Below are positions 38,590 through 46,871 of a DNA stretch of 57,020 nt, in pieces. The notes under the pieces were generated by a model. It was given only the letters and a program-made list of their open reading frames with translations. It had not been told where the DNA came from and made no database searches. Every line of letters starts with the position of its first letter. Within the stretch, counting starts at the first letter, position 1. The stretch comes from Kutzneria sp. 744 (lineage in GTDB: Bacteria; Actinomycetota; Actinomycetes; Mycobacteriales; Pseudonocardiaceae), in NCBI RefSeq assembly GCF_000568255.1, contig NZ_KK037166.1, forward strand, positions 2,665,429 through 2,722,448, read 5' to 3'. A program made the translations under genes and the position numbers.

Positions 38590-38648
38590 CGGGGAGCAGC
38601 GTGGGGAGCAAATGGGGAGCAGACAGGCGCGCCGAACGGTCCTGAACT
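38590..38648. repeat. Direct repeat copy 1 (59 bp), truncated by an IS
   Basis: These 59 bp match 40695-40753 at 53 positions (common block GGGGAGCAAATGGGGAGCAG). The element with ends at 38649 and 39867 begins immediately after the last matching base, so it interrupted whatever followed. Both copies lie outside genes. It could be an attachment-site duplication or a dispersed non-coding repeat. Confidence 0.65.
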
Positions 38649-39867
38649 TGTGGGGCTCGGATACTCGATCCTGGCCTCGACCTGCTGGTCCGCGGCGGCC
38701 GGGTCGATCACGCGACGATCTTGTACTCGCTTGTCAACCCGTCAAGGATGAGTCGCCGCCGGACGCGGTGGTCGGCGAGATCGATCGGTGTCGGAGGTCG
38801 GGTCTCGGCCTGGGCTGGTGCGAGCTGCTGGAGGCTCCGGTGCGGCCGTGCGGTGTTGAAGTGCCGCAAGTACGCGGTGAGGACGCGGCGCAGATGCTGC
38901 TCGTTGACGATCAGCAGCCGATCGAGCAGCTCGCGACGGAGACTTCCGATCATTCGCTCACAAATCGCGTTCGCACGAGGCGCTTGAGGAGGGCTGGCGA
39001 GAATCCCGATGCCCTCGGCGGCGAACACCGCGTCGAACGCGCGAGTGAACCGAGAGTCCCGGTCCCGCAGCACGAACGTCAGCGTGTCGACACGCTCACC
39101 GAATTCCATCAGCACGTTGCGAGCGGCTTGCACGGTCCAGGCGCCGGTCGGGTTGGCGGTGATCCCGGCCAGATGCGCCCGGCGAGTACCGTGCTCGACG
39201 ACGATCAACGCATAGATCCGTTTCAGGAACACCGTGTCGACATGCACGAAGTCCACCGCCACAATGCCCTTGGCCTGCGCGGAAAGGAACTGCTTCCAGG
39301 TCGGCCCCGACCGGCGACGTGCCGGGTCGATGCCCGCCGCGTTGAGGATCTCCCACACGGTCGATGCGCCGATCCGATGTCCAAGCCGGACCAGCTCGCC
39401 TTGGATACGCCGGTGCCCCCACTGGGGATTGTCGGTCGCCATGCGGAGCACGAGGTTCTTGATCGCTGCCGTGGTTGGTGGGCGTCCTGGGCGGCGCCGA
39501 CTGCTGTAGTCCCGCTTCCTGGCGACCAACCGACGATGCCAGGCCAGCAGGGTTGCTGGCGTGACGGAGAAGATCTCCTTCCAGCGGCGGCGGGGCAGCA
39601 GTCGGGACAACGCTGCCAGCCATAGCCGGTCAGCTGGGGTGTAACGAGCCCAGGCGATGTGACGGTGCAACACCGCGTTCTCGTGGCGCAGGACCAACAG
39701 CTCCGCGTCCTTGGACAGATCACGGCGCAACAGCACGGCCGGGACGTCCAGCAGGCACCGCACGATCTGGTAGAGCAGCGACAACAGCACCACGTGATCG
39801 TTGCAGGTGGCCGCCTGACATCCGGAACGCCCAGGTCGACGGCGGAATCGCGTTTTCGAGCCCCACA
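38649..39867 (-). mobile_element. Integrase-core insertion sequence
   Basis: The 1219-bp element is bounded by imperfect inverted repeats of about 25 bp: left TGTGGGGCTCGGATACTCG from 38649, and right with reverse complement TGTGGGGCTCGAAAACGCG ending at 39867. One intact transposase gene lies between on the minus strand. I found no clear target duplication. The family is IS481/IS3-like by its single DDE integrase core; the exact group is not assigned. Confidence 0.75.
38708..39793 (-). CDS. Integrase-core (DDE) transposase
   Basis: The start is GTG 39793 (VVLLSLLYQIVRCLL), giving 361 aa; the open frame continues upstream into non-coding IS sequence. Features are an HTH region (KRDYSSRRRPGRPP, then WGHRRIQGELVRLGH) and a DDE core: D in VAVDFVHVDT, D in LRDRDSRF and E in NAICERMIGSL. 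The C-terminus HFNTARPHRSLQQL ... LDGLTSEYKIVA is typical. It appears intact, so the element may be active. Confidence 0.88.
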   Translation of the reverse strand: MVLLSLLYQIVRCLLDVPAVLLRRDLSKDAELLVLRHENAVLHRHIAWARYTPADRLWLAALSRLLPRRRWKEIFSVTPATLLAWHRRLVARKRDYSSRRRPGRPPTTAAIKNLVLRMATDNPQWGHRRIQGELVRLGHRIGASTVWEILNAAGIDPARRRSGPTWKQFLSAQAKGIVAVDFVHVDTVFLKRIYALIVVEHGTRRAHLAGITANPTGAWTVQAARNVLMEFGERVDTLTFVLRDRDSRFTRAFDAVFAAEGIGILASPPQAPRANAICERMIGSLRRELLDRLLIVNEQHLRRVLTAYLRHFNTARPHRSLQQLAPAQAETRPPTPIDLADHRVRRRLILDGLTSEYKIVA

Positions 39868-39979
39868 GCCGAACCCACGCCCTTGGGCGTCGCGGGTGAC
39901 TCACGGTTCCCGAGTCCGTACATCGCTTGGGTACTGGCGGGACGTGCAACAGTCACTAGATCGATCGTGCGTTGCACCG

Positions 39980-40534
39980 ATGGGTTCTGATGCGACCTAC
40001 ATCTGGATCGCCCATACGGGAGGAGAAGGACCCTTGAAGGCGGAGCGTATCACCGATCTCGATCAGTGGCTGGCCACATCGAGGCACGATGGCCAAGCAC
40101 TCCCACAGTCGGTGCTTACCAGGTGGCGGTGGCACCAGGAAGGGGTCATACGGAACAGGATGCGGTATGCGATCACTGAAGTCACCGCGATCGGGGGGGC
40201 GGCCGCGGTCCCAGTCGCCGCCGCCGCGAACCTGGCTCCGGTGATCACGGCTGCTCTTGGGGCCGTCGTGCTGATAGCGACCGCCGTCCGCACAACCTTT
40301 CAAACGCACGAGAATTGGGTTGAGCACAGCATGGTGTGGTACGACATCGAGCGGGAGGTCGCGCTGTTCATGGCAGAAGCTCCGCCATACGAAGGCTCAC
40401 GAGCATCACAGCATTTGATCACACGTGTAGAGGCTCTCGCGTACGAGAGCGCTCAGCGATGGGCCCGGCGCCGCTACGCTGACCAGGTACGCGTGCAAGA
40501 GAATCTGTCTTCAACGGACCAGGCTGAAACCTGA
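39980..40534 (+). CDS. SLATT/DUF4231-like two-helix membrane protein
   Basis: I start at ATG 39980 (MGSDATYIWIAHTGG), giving 184 aa; upstream frame is IS sequence. After a cytosolic N-terminus with a WHQEGVIRNRMRYAI segment there are two closely spaced membrane helices (about 85-100 and 103-118; VPVAAAANLAPVITAALGAV and VLIATAVRTT), then a helical HENWVEHSMVWYDIEREVALF. This is the layout of SLATT/DUF4231 proteins, pore-like effectors often paired with nucleotide-sensing enzymes. No such partner is adjacent, so it stands as an orphan, perhaps separated by the neighbouring IS. Confidence 0.65.
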   Translation: MGSDATYIWIAHTGGEGPLKAERITDLDQWLATSRHDGQALPQSVLTRWRWHQEGVIRNRMRYAITEVTAIGGAAAVPVAAAANLAPVITAALGAVVLIATAVRTTFQTHENWVEHSMVWYDIEREVALFMAEAPPYEGSRASQHLITRVEALAYESAQRWARRRYADQVRVQENLSSTDQAET

Positions 40535-40694
40535 GGTGGCAGCGACGGTGCGTGCCGGCAACTTGTCCACAGAGGCCAAACGCGGCATGTCACCACGCAT
40601 AGAAGGCTTCCCTGAGGCCGGTCGGTGTACTGTGCGTCGGCACGCTCGTGTGTGCAGATTACTGTAGCGCCGACCGGAAGCGGCATTTCCTCAG

Positions 40695-40753
40695 CGGGGA
40701 GCAGCGCGGGGAGCAAATGGGGAGCAGGCAGGCGCGCTCAACGGCCCGGAACT
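40695..40753. repeat. Direct repeat copy 2 (59 bp)
   Basis: It matches 38590-38648 at 53 of 59 positions in the same orientation. The two copies bracket the integrase-core IS and the SLATT-like gene. Its last bases form the first of four iterons that continue to the right, so the 38590 copy may be the truncated remainder of a longer iteron array. Confidence 0.65.
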
Positions 40754-40910
40754 GCGTTCAACGACTCTGAACGGAACCGCGCCGACCTGCGGAAGTTACA
40801 TTTCCGCAGGTCAGCGCATTATGGCGTCCTTGGTTCACACCTATGGGCTCTTCCAACTGAGCTCAACGGACCTCAACTGCACCAAACCGCAGGTCAACGG
40901 CCCTGAACGG
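40738..40910. repeat. Four degenerate 17-bp iterons around a hairpin
   Basis: The copies start at 40738, 40758, 40863 and 40894 with consensus TCAACGGNCCTGAACKG; the first two are 20 bp apart. Between the pairs lies a hairpin with perfect 11-bp arms GACCTGCGGAA (40784-40794) and TTCCGCAGGTC (40802-40812) and a 7-nt loop. Iterons plus an inverted repeat outside genes suggest a protein-binding region such as integrase arm sites or a replication/partition site; no integrase or Rep gene is nearby. Confidence 0.55.
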
Positions 40911-41219
40911 ACGTGCGTGGCGACTGCGGCTCAGGTGAGCACTTAGGACTCCGGCGCAGCCGAGACTGACCTGGATCTGGAAACTCCTTGAACGCCCTCA
41001 TCCGCCGATGACCAGAGTCGACCCTCCGACCGCACCGCCACCCTGTAGGAACCGTTGGGGAACACGCCAACGACGACTTCTTCACCACAGCCACCCAAAC
41101 GGTGGACATCCGATGCGTCACAAGGCCGCAGACGTGCATAGTCAGTGCTCAGCGATCAGTCGCATCCTGCCGACGCTTCGTCGTCCCGGGCGATTCCGCT
41201 GTCGCCTGCCGCGCTCAAT

Positions 41220-42992
41220 GGCTCTGGGCCAAGTTGTGTGATCAACTAGACTCGATCCGACAGGTCCGTGCTAGGTCGCGTGCAGGATTCTCTTCCTCAG
41301 CAAGGGAAATCCTGCTCGGCCGAATGCCATCCTCTTGAGGAGCTTGATCTTGTTAACTGTGCCTTCGGTGGGACCGTTGCTCCACGGCAGCGTAAGTCCG
41401 GCAGTCACCGCGGCCAAGTCTTGGCGCAGGCCGTTGACGAATGAGTGCAGCGCGGGAAGGTTGTCCTCGCGGACGCAGTCCATCCAGTCGGGCAGGTGGT
41501 CGCCGCTGAGGTTGCGAATCATGCACGCGAACGAGCCGACGTGCCGACGGGTGGCCTCCAGTTCGGGGCATCGGGCGAGGATCTCCTTGAGCCGCAAGCA
41601 GTCCTTGTCGGGCAGGTTGTCGGGGTCACGCATGATCCACCCGGTGACGTGGCGGATTTTCGGCGGAGCGGAGGCTGTGGGGGCGGCGGCCACCACGGCT
41701 CTGGGTGTGCGGCCGGCGCGAAAGGGGCGCAGGTAGCGGTAGACAGTCTGGGCACTGCCTCGGTAGCCCTGCTCGCGGATTTCGGTGATCAGCCGGGTGA
41801 TGTTGGTGTGGCCGCCGATCCAGCGCTGGTTGAGGTAGGGCTTGAAGTTGTCCAGCCGTGAGTGCCGGGAGGTGGTCTTGGCGATGAGGTCCTCGACGTC
41901 GCCGGCTTGGACGATCCGGCGGACCGTCTTCCGGTCCAGCCGCAGCTCGCGAGTGATCGCCCGAATCCCCATGCCTTCGGCGTGCAAGGCCCGCACAGCG
42001 TCGTACCGCTCGCGGATCCTCGCCACGAACGACGACTCTGCCAGCCCGCCAGGGTCGGCCGGCTCAAGGTCGGGAGCCGGCGGCGGGTCCGTCTCGACCG
42101 TCTCGGTAGGGTCGTCAACGGCACCTTCAGCGTGATGGTCGGGCGTGATGGGCTCGGACAGGCATTTGCGGTGGGCGATGACGGTCTTCTCGACGGCCTC
42201 GCCCAGGTTCTTCCAGACATGCCACCGGTCCGCGCACTGCGTTGCCTGCGGCGCGCCTCGCGTGCTGGCTTCGGCGTAAGCGCTGGCTCGGTCCCGAGCG
42301 ATGATCTGGATCTCGGGGTGGGCCTTCAACCACTCCGCGAGCGTGTCGGCCTCCCGGTCTGGGAGCACGTCGATGGGTTGGTGTGTCCCGAGATCGATGA
42401 TGATTGTGGCGTAGGTTTGTCCTTTCCGGATTGCGAAATCGTCGATGCCCACGGCCGTGACCTCGCCGACCGGCTTCTCCGGCAGGGCCCGCAGCAGCCG
42501 TAACAGCGTGTTCCGACTCGCCGGCAATCCCAGCACCGTGGCCAACCGCGCGCCTGCGCGGCCGGCCAGAGCCACACTGATCGAGGTCAGCATCGTGCGC
42601 GACAACGGGGTTCTGCGCGCGTGCCGAGTGGCCACGCCGGCGGGCTGCTCAGTGAAGGTGCGCACGACGCACTCGGTGTTGCCACAGAAGAAACGTCGTA
42701 CCCGCAGGCGCAGCGCCACGGCCTGGCCGGCGATCGCCGCGTCAGCCAGCCTGCGGTCGTAGCGGCTGTGCACCCGGCTCGCGGGGTGACCGCACGCGTG
42801 GCAGGCCGCCTGCGGCGCCGTCGAGTTCACCCACATCAGCACGCCAGCGGCCGTCTGCTCGACCCGCTCGATCACCACACCACTCAGGTGTGGAAGCAAC
42901 ACGTCAAGAGCATGATCATCACACTCCGAAGATGATCACCCTACGGCCGTTCGATCTCCGTGAAACTTGATCACGCAATCTGTCCCAGAGCC
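41220..42992 (-). mobile_element. ISL3-family insertion sequence
   Basis: The 1773-bp element has imperfect terminal inverted repeats: left GGCTCTGGGCCAAGTTGTGT from 41220 and right whose reverse complement reads GGCTCTGGGACAGATTGCGT ending at 42992; both continue into GATCAA. It encodes one intact ISL3 transposase. I do not see the expected 8-bp target duplication, so the flanks may have rearranged. The 217 bp between its right end and the NACHT gene stop show no supported gene. Confidence 0.8.
41271..42902 (-). CDS. ISL3-family transposase
   Basis: The 543-aa protein starts at ATG 42902. The N-terminal zinc finger reads CHACGHPASRVHSRYDRRL with a second pair in RFFCGNTECVVRTF. The DDE core begins at AVGIDDFAIRKGQTYAT (first D) and continues through ARDRASAYAEA and CADRWHVWKNL, with the final acidic part near LPWSNGPTEGTVNKIKLLKR. 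Length and order match complete ISL3 transposases. An HTH segment (GIRAITRELRLDRKTVRRIV) lies in the middle insertion, as in actinobacterial members. Confidence 0.93.
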   Translation of the reverse strand: MLLPHLSGVVIERVEQTAAGVLMWVNSTAPQAACHACGHPASRVHSRYDRRLADAAIAGQAVALRLRVRRFFCGNTECVVRTFTEQPAGVATRHARRTPLSRTMLTSISVALAGRAGARLATVLGLPASRNTLLRLLRALPEKPVGEVTAVGIDDFAIRKGQTYATIIIDLGTHQPIDVLPDREADTLAEWLKAHPEIQIIARDRASAYAEASTRGAPQATQCADRWHVWKNLGEAVEKTVIAHRKCLSEPITPDHHAEGAVDDPTETVETDPPPAPDLEPADPGGLAESSFVARIRERYDAVRALHAEGMGIRAITRELRLDRKTVRRIVQAGDVEDLIAKTTSRHSRLDNFKPYLNQRWIGGHTNITRLITEIREQGYRGSAQTVYRYLRPFRAGRTPRAVVAAAPTASAPPKIRHVTGWIMRDPDNLPDKDCLRLKEILARCPELEATRRHVGSFACMIRNLSGDHLPDWMDCVREDNLPALHSFVNGLRQDLAAVTAGLTLPWSNGPTEGTVNKIKLLKRMAFGRAGFPLLRKRILHAT

Positions 42993-43209
42993 CATCCTCG
43001 TGGCAGAAACGGGACTCAACTGGTCCCATGAACGCGGCAGACGACAATTCCGCACCGGAAGTCCTCGGCAGCGTCAACGAGTGGCATGTCATTCCCACAA
43101 GTGAGGAGTTGTCGTGTCGCCGCGTGGCGCCGCGATCCAGGCGTGTATTCTGTTGGCCACATAGGCGTCGAGCTCAGCGCCAGTCGGATGTCCTGTCAGC
43201 ATCCCGAGA

Positions 43210-45474
43210 TCAAGACGACACCGCAACGCTGGACAGATGCCGCTGCAGGTCAACGTGACGGAACTGATAGACAGCACCAACCTTTCTCATAACACCAAGC
43301 GTGCACGCATCGTCGAGGAAGGCAAGGAGACGAATCGGCACATGGCCGCCGGCCGCCAACCACCATTTTGCCGTCAGGTACCTAACCCAGATGGTTGACG
43401 GAAACAACGCAGGTATCCCGCCGGAGACCGCCGCCGTCACAACAAGAACCAGCCCGGAACCAACGCCCAAACCCAACCCAAATATCAATGAATTAGCCGG
43501 TTCCACGGGCCGGACGAACTGAACAAACAGGCCAACAACCACTCCACTCGACACGATCTGCAGAGCCGTCGCCCATCGGTCGGACGCGATCACGGAAGCC
43601 GCGCTCTCCGCCCGGCGCTCATCAACCCTCTCGTCTAGAAGATTGATGATCACGCCAACCACGACCGCCGGCACCGCAACGAGCGCACTCGCCGCGAAAC
43701 CGATGAGGGTGGCAGATCCCAACGCGGTCACCAAACCGCCTCCAAGTCCGTACACAACCGCGTTGGGAATGTTCTTCATACGCATTTGGATACGCCGCGG
43801 AGTTCTACCGAATCGCCACTCCCGACTCCAGTCCGTGAGCGCCCAGGTGACCGAGCCCATGACGAGACCTCCTCCGAAGGCAACCAGCGCCACCGACAGG
43901 GGACCGCCGTGCAGCCGAAGAAGGACGACCATGCCGGTGCCGCCCGTCACTCCAACGAGAAACCGAACGGCGCTGCCAAGAACGTAGTGCGCACCGCGCC
44001 ACTTCTCGGAAAGAATCCCAGCCTGCAATGCCCACCCTCGGGCGAAGTGCAGAGTCAGCAGCATTGCGACGGCCCCACCCCCCAGCGCGAACACGACAGG
44101 AATCGACATCAACGGAACCGCGTCGACAGAGATTCCAAGCCAGTCGGCAACCAGTCCGATAGAAATCTCGGCAACCACCCCAATGCTTCCGATTATTCCA
44201 CCAAGCATGCACCAGGACAGCGCTCCGCCGAAGATAATGCCAAGAACACCAAGATTCGTCAGCGTCTCATACAAACGCCATGGGACCAGATCGCGCTCTC
44301 CGTGAACCACGAGGTTATTCGCCAAATATGAGAGCCACCGCTCGGCCCGTCGGGCATCCCAGTCACGCACCGGCTTCGGCCCACGCGCGTCGCCGCCGAA
44401 CAGTGCGGGCACGAACCTTCGGAGCAGGTGCTCCTCCAATTTCACCGGCGAACCTTCGGCCAAAGTCCTCAACTCCGCGATGGAGTCGGGTGAATCGCCA
44501 TAGCCCACCTTCGTCAGAAAACACATCAACGGTGTGGACAGCACCTTGGCGAGGACCCCACGGGGATCCTGGAGAAGTTTCTCCAGGGTGCCCGCGCTGG
44601 AGGTCGGCTGGCCAGCCGACATGTACGCCGAGATGTCGGCAACCTCCAGCGGTTCGATTTCCACGGCGACGACGTCGCGTAACACCGGGACGAACGCGGC
44701 CCCGGTCGCGCCGGTCAGCGTGGCGAACTCCTTGGTCTGACAGGTCAAGACGAAGGGGAACGGAGCGGACCGCCCGATCGCCGCCAGGGCGACCGACCGC
44801 CTCGACGGGCCCAGTTCGTCCAGCCCGTCAAGGACGGGAAGCACTCTGTGCTCGTCCACGAGGACGTCGGCGATCCGGCGCCCCGTGGCGTCGACCGCCG
44901 ACAGCGAGGGATGGCTGATCACCAATCGCTGCTTGAGCCAGTCCGACAGCCGGACCTCGGCCGGGTTCCAGGAGGACATTGAGACGAAGAACGGAGTCCT
45001 CGCGCTCTCGTCCCACGATTCGATCAGTTGCCGAACCAACTGGATCGCGAGCACGGTCTTCCCGGCGCCTGGCGCCCCCAGGATGACGAGCCGCCTGCTC
45101 TCGAGCCCCGTGAAGAACGCCCCTATGCCGCTGCCCGGATGCGCGGGCCCCGTGGCATCCAACTGCTCGTCGAGCCGTCGCCACCGCAGCGACATGGTGT
45201 GCCACTCGAACACGCCGCGGTCCTCTAGATGCGCCGTCGACTCGGCTTCCGCGGCCGCCAGTACGCCGCGGATGATCTGCGTGGAGGACGCGGTGGGAAC
45301 CGACACCGGCCGAGCTCGTTCCAGGTAGGCCAGCGCCGCGCCCACACCGAGCACGCAGAACCCGAGAATCCAGGCGCCGACCTGGAACAGGGCCCCGGAC
45401 ACGCCGCCAGTCACCACGACGCCGAGGGTGATAGCGGCGGGCGACAGCGTCCGCGGACGTTGAATCGATCTCAC
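43210..45474 (-). CDS. Membrane-bound NACHT-type STAND ATPase
   Basis: The 754-aa protein starts at ATG 45474, overlapping the upstream methyltransferase stop by four bases. Two N-terminal membrane helices (about 12-52) precede a NACHT domain: Walker A GAPGAGKT (133-140) and Walker B LPVLDGLDELG (about 212-222). From about 405 to 700 there are roughly eight to ten hydrophobic helices. The end is soluble (TLGVMRKVGAVYQFRHVDLQ). NACHT proteins are switch ATPases used in regulation or cell-suicide immunity. It is the last gene of the isoprenoid operon, an unusual place; a sensor or self-protection role is possible but inferred. Confidence 0.82.
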   Translation of the reverse strand: MRSIQRPRTLSPAAITLGVVVTGGVSGALFQVGAWILGFCVLGVGAALAYLERARPVSVPTASSTQIIRGVLAAAEAESTAHLEDRGVFEWHTMSLRWRRLDEQLDATGPAHPGSGIGAFFTGLESRRLVILGAPGAGKTVLAIQLVRQLIESWDESARTPFFVSMSSWNPAEVRLSDWLKQRLVISHPSLSAVDATGRRIADVLVDEHRVLPVLDGLDELGPSRRSVALAAIGRSAPFPFVLTCQTKEFATLTGATGAAFVPVLRDVVAVEIEPLEVADISAYMSAGQPTSSAGTLEKLLQDPRGVLAKVLSTPLMCFLTKVGYGDSPDSIAELRTLAEGSPVKLEEHLLRRFVPALFGGDARGPKPVRDWDARRAERWLSYLANNLVVHGERDLVPWRLYETLTNLGVLGIIFGGALSWCMLGGIIGSIGVVAEISIGLVADWLGISVDAVPLMSIPVVFALGGGAVAMLLTLHFARGWALQAGILSEKWRGAHYVLGSAVRFLVGVTGGTGMVVLLRLHGGPLSVALVAFGGGLVMGSVTWALTDWSREWRFGRTPRRIQMRMKNIPNAVVYGLGGGLVTALGSATLIGFAASALVAVPAVVVGVIINLLDERVDERRAESAASVIASDRWATALQIVSSGVVVGLFVQFVRPVEPANSLIFGLGLGVGSGLVLVVTAAVSGGIPALFPSTIWVRYLTAKWWLAAGGHVPIRLLAFLDDACTLGVMRKVGAVYQFRHVDLQRHLSSVAVSS

Positions 45475-46229
45475 AACGTGGTTCTCCCGTGCCTGAGTTC
45501 GACGATGTTTCCGTGCATCAGCAAGTGCTTCCGCTTGAACACGGACAGGTGGAGATCAGCGGCCCAGCGCCTGATCTCGCGGGCGGAGTGGAAGGTGGCC
45601 CGCGGCGTGAAGATCTGGTCGGCGACGAGGCCCTTGAGCTGGTTGTCGGCCAGGCGCTGTCCCACCTGGACCGCGACCGCGGCCCGGACCACGTGCCAGC
45701 ACCACCGGGGGACGCGGTCGAGCACAGCGACCGGGAAACGGCGCCGCAGCCCCGCCGTCAGCAGATACAGCGCATGATATGGCGTCCACCTCGCGTAGAG
45801 CATCACCACGATCGATCCAGCGGGTTTGGTCACCCTGGCCATCTCGCGCAGGCCGGCGAAGCAGTCGGGGGTGTGGTGCAGCACCCCGATGGACACGGAA
45901 TGGTCCACGGAGTGCGAAGCCAACGGCAACCGCAACGCGTCGGCCTGGCAGACCAGGCCCGCCTGGAGGGCCGCCCTCGTCCGTTTGACAGCCGTGCTCG
46001 TGAGGTCGACGGCGACGATGCGGGCGCCTCGATCCGCCAGCCCACGGGCGACCTCTCCGGAGCCACAGCCCACATCCAGGACGACCGCGTCACGAACGAC
46101 CTCGTCGGAGAGGAACGGCCGCAGGCGGCTGGTCCAGTGTCGGACACGCCGTTGGCCGCCCTGCACGAACGGAAAGCGCTCGTAGTGGGCCCTTGTGAGG
46201 GACCTGGCCGGGGATTCGGAGTCCTTCAT
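45471..46229 (-). CDS. Class I SAM-dependent methyltransferase
   Basis: The start is ATG 46229 (MKDSESPARSLTRAHYERFPF), overlapping the previous stop by four bases; the longer upstream frame shadows the membrane gene. In 252 aa it has SAM motif I VVLDVGCGSGEVARGLA (49-65), acidic post-motif VAVDLTS and VSIGVLHHTPD (motif IV region). The family includes UbiE-like and natural-product methyltransferases. In this operon it probably methylates a prenylated or terpenoid intermediate. The late region WHVVRAAVAVQVGQRLADNQ may be a substrate lid. Soluble. Confidence 0.85.
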   Translation of the reverse strand: MKDSESPARSLTRAHYERFPFVQGGQRRVRHWTSRLRPFLSDEVVRDAVVLDVGCGSGEVARGLADRGARIVAVDLTSTAVKRTRAALQAGLVCQADALRLPLASHSVDHSVSIGVLHHTPDCFAGLREMARVTKPAGSIVVMLYARWTPYHALYLLTAGLRRRFPVAVLDRVPRWCWHVVRAAVAVQVGQRLADNQLKGLVADQIFTPRATFHSAREIRRWAADLHLSVFKRKHLLMHGNIVELRHGRTTL

Positions 46230-46870
46230 ACGTCCTCGCCTTCCGGCTGACCACCTGGGGTCTGGCGCGCGTCCTCGCGCACGGCTCTGGCCGCTCGCAG
46301 CACCTGCCGGGCGGACAGCATCAGGGCGGTCGCCGCGAGCACGCCCACGAGGACCAGCGTGGCCAGCGGATGATCGCCGATCACGGCCAGCACCGCGGCG
46401 GAGTACGGGGTCAGGTGGGTTCCTAACCAAACCAGCAGGATCGAGGAGATCGTGACACCGGCCAGCAAGGCGATCACGACGGGCCGCCGGCGCGTCCCCC
46501 TCGCGCCGAGAGCCATGTCGACGGGAGTGCTCTGGTGCACAAGGCAACTGATCACCAGCACCATCCCCAACCACCGACGGGACAACGCATTGAGGGCCCA
46601 CGCTCCCGCGCGCGTGCGGGCCACCAACATCTCTCCTCCCCATCGGCCCAGCTCGAAGTACGAGATGTGGATCAGCAGCCTCAGCGGCACGGCGACCAGG
46701 ACGATGTCGACGGGGGACAGCTTTCCGGCCAGCAGCAGCATCATTTCCGGCTGCGGCCGCAGCGCGAGCAGGGCCAGCGGCGCGCGCAAGGCCAGCACCG
46801 GCAGGAGCGCCAGACCGGTCTGGCCGGCCGCCAGTATCACCAGGACAGCGAGCACACTCCAGGCGCCCAC
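46226..46870 (-). CDS. Small polytopic membrane protein, possibly DedA/VTT-like
   Basis: I start at GTG 46870 (VGAWSVLAVLVILAAGQTGL), two bases past the UbiA stop; a longer frame to 46963 shadows ubiA. The 214-aa protein has about five hydrophobic segments. PLALLALRPQPEMMLLLAGK and the charged loop FELGRWGGEML are reminiscent of DedA/VTT proteins, but the match is weak. It may transport or flip the product, or organise the membrane-bound steps beside UbiA. Overlaps the next methyltransferase by four bases. Confidence 0.6.
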   Translation of the reverse strand: MGAWSVLAVLVILAAGQTGLALLPVLALRAPLALLALRPQPEMMLLLAGKLSPVDIVLVAVPLRLLIHISYFELGRWGGEMLVARTRAGAWALNALSRRWLGMVLVISCLVHQSTPVDMALGARGTRRRPVVIALLAGVTISSILLVWLGTHLTPYSAAVLAVIGDHPLATLVLVGVLAATALMLSARQVLRAARAVREDARQTPGGQPEGEDV

Positions 46871-46871
46871 C

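Larger units (their letters stand above)
40535..41219. other. Repeat-rich non-coding region
   Basis: No gene is supported in these 685 bp. The region holds the second 59-bp direct repeat copy, four short iterons, an 11-bp hairpin, and then about 300 bp without visible structure up to the ISL3 end at 41220. Confidence 0.6.

Noticed and set aside
38649-39867. Target-site duplication for the integrase-core IS
   Set aside because: The flanks (GAACT on the left, GCCGA on the right) do not match, so none is claimed.
40738-40910. CRISPR array
   Set aside because: The iterons are short, degenerate and unevenly spaced, with no uniform spacers and no cas genes.
43028-43280. Small open frames right of the ISL3 element (both strands)
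   Set aside because: They overlap the NACHT gene 3' end or lack ribosome sites; a segment AELDAYVANRIHAWIAA on the minus strand looked protein-like but could not be supported.
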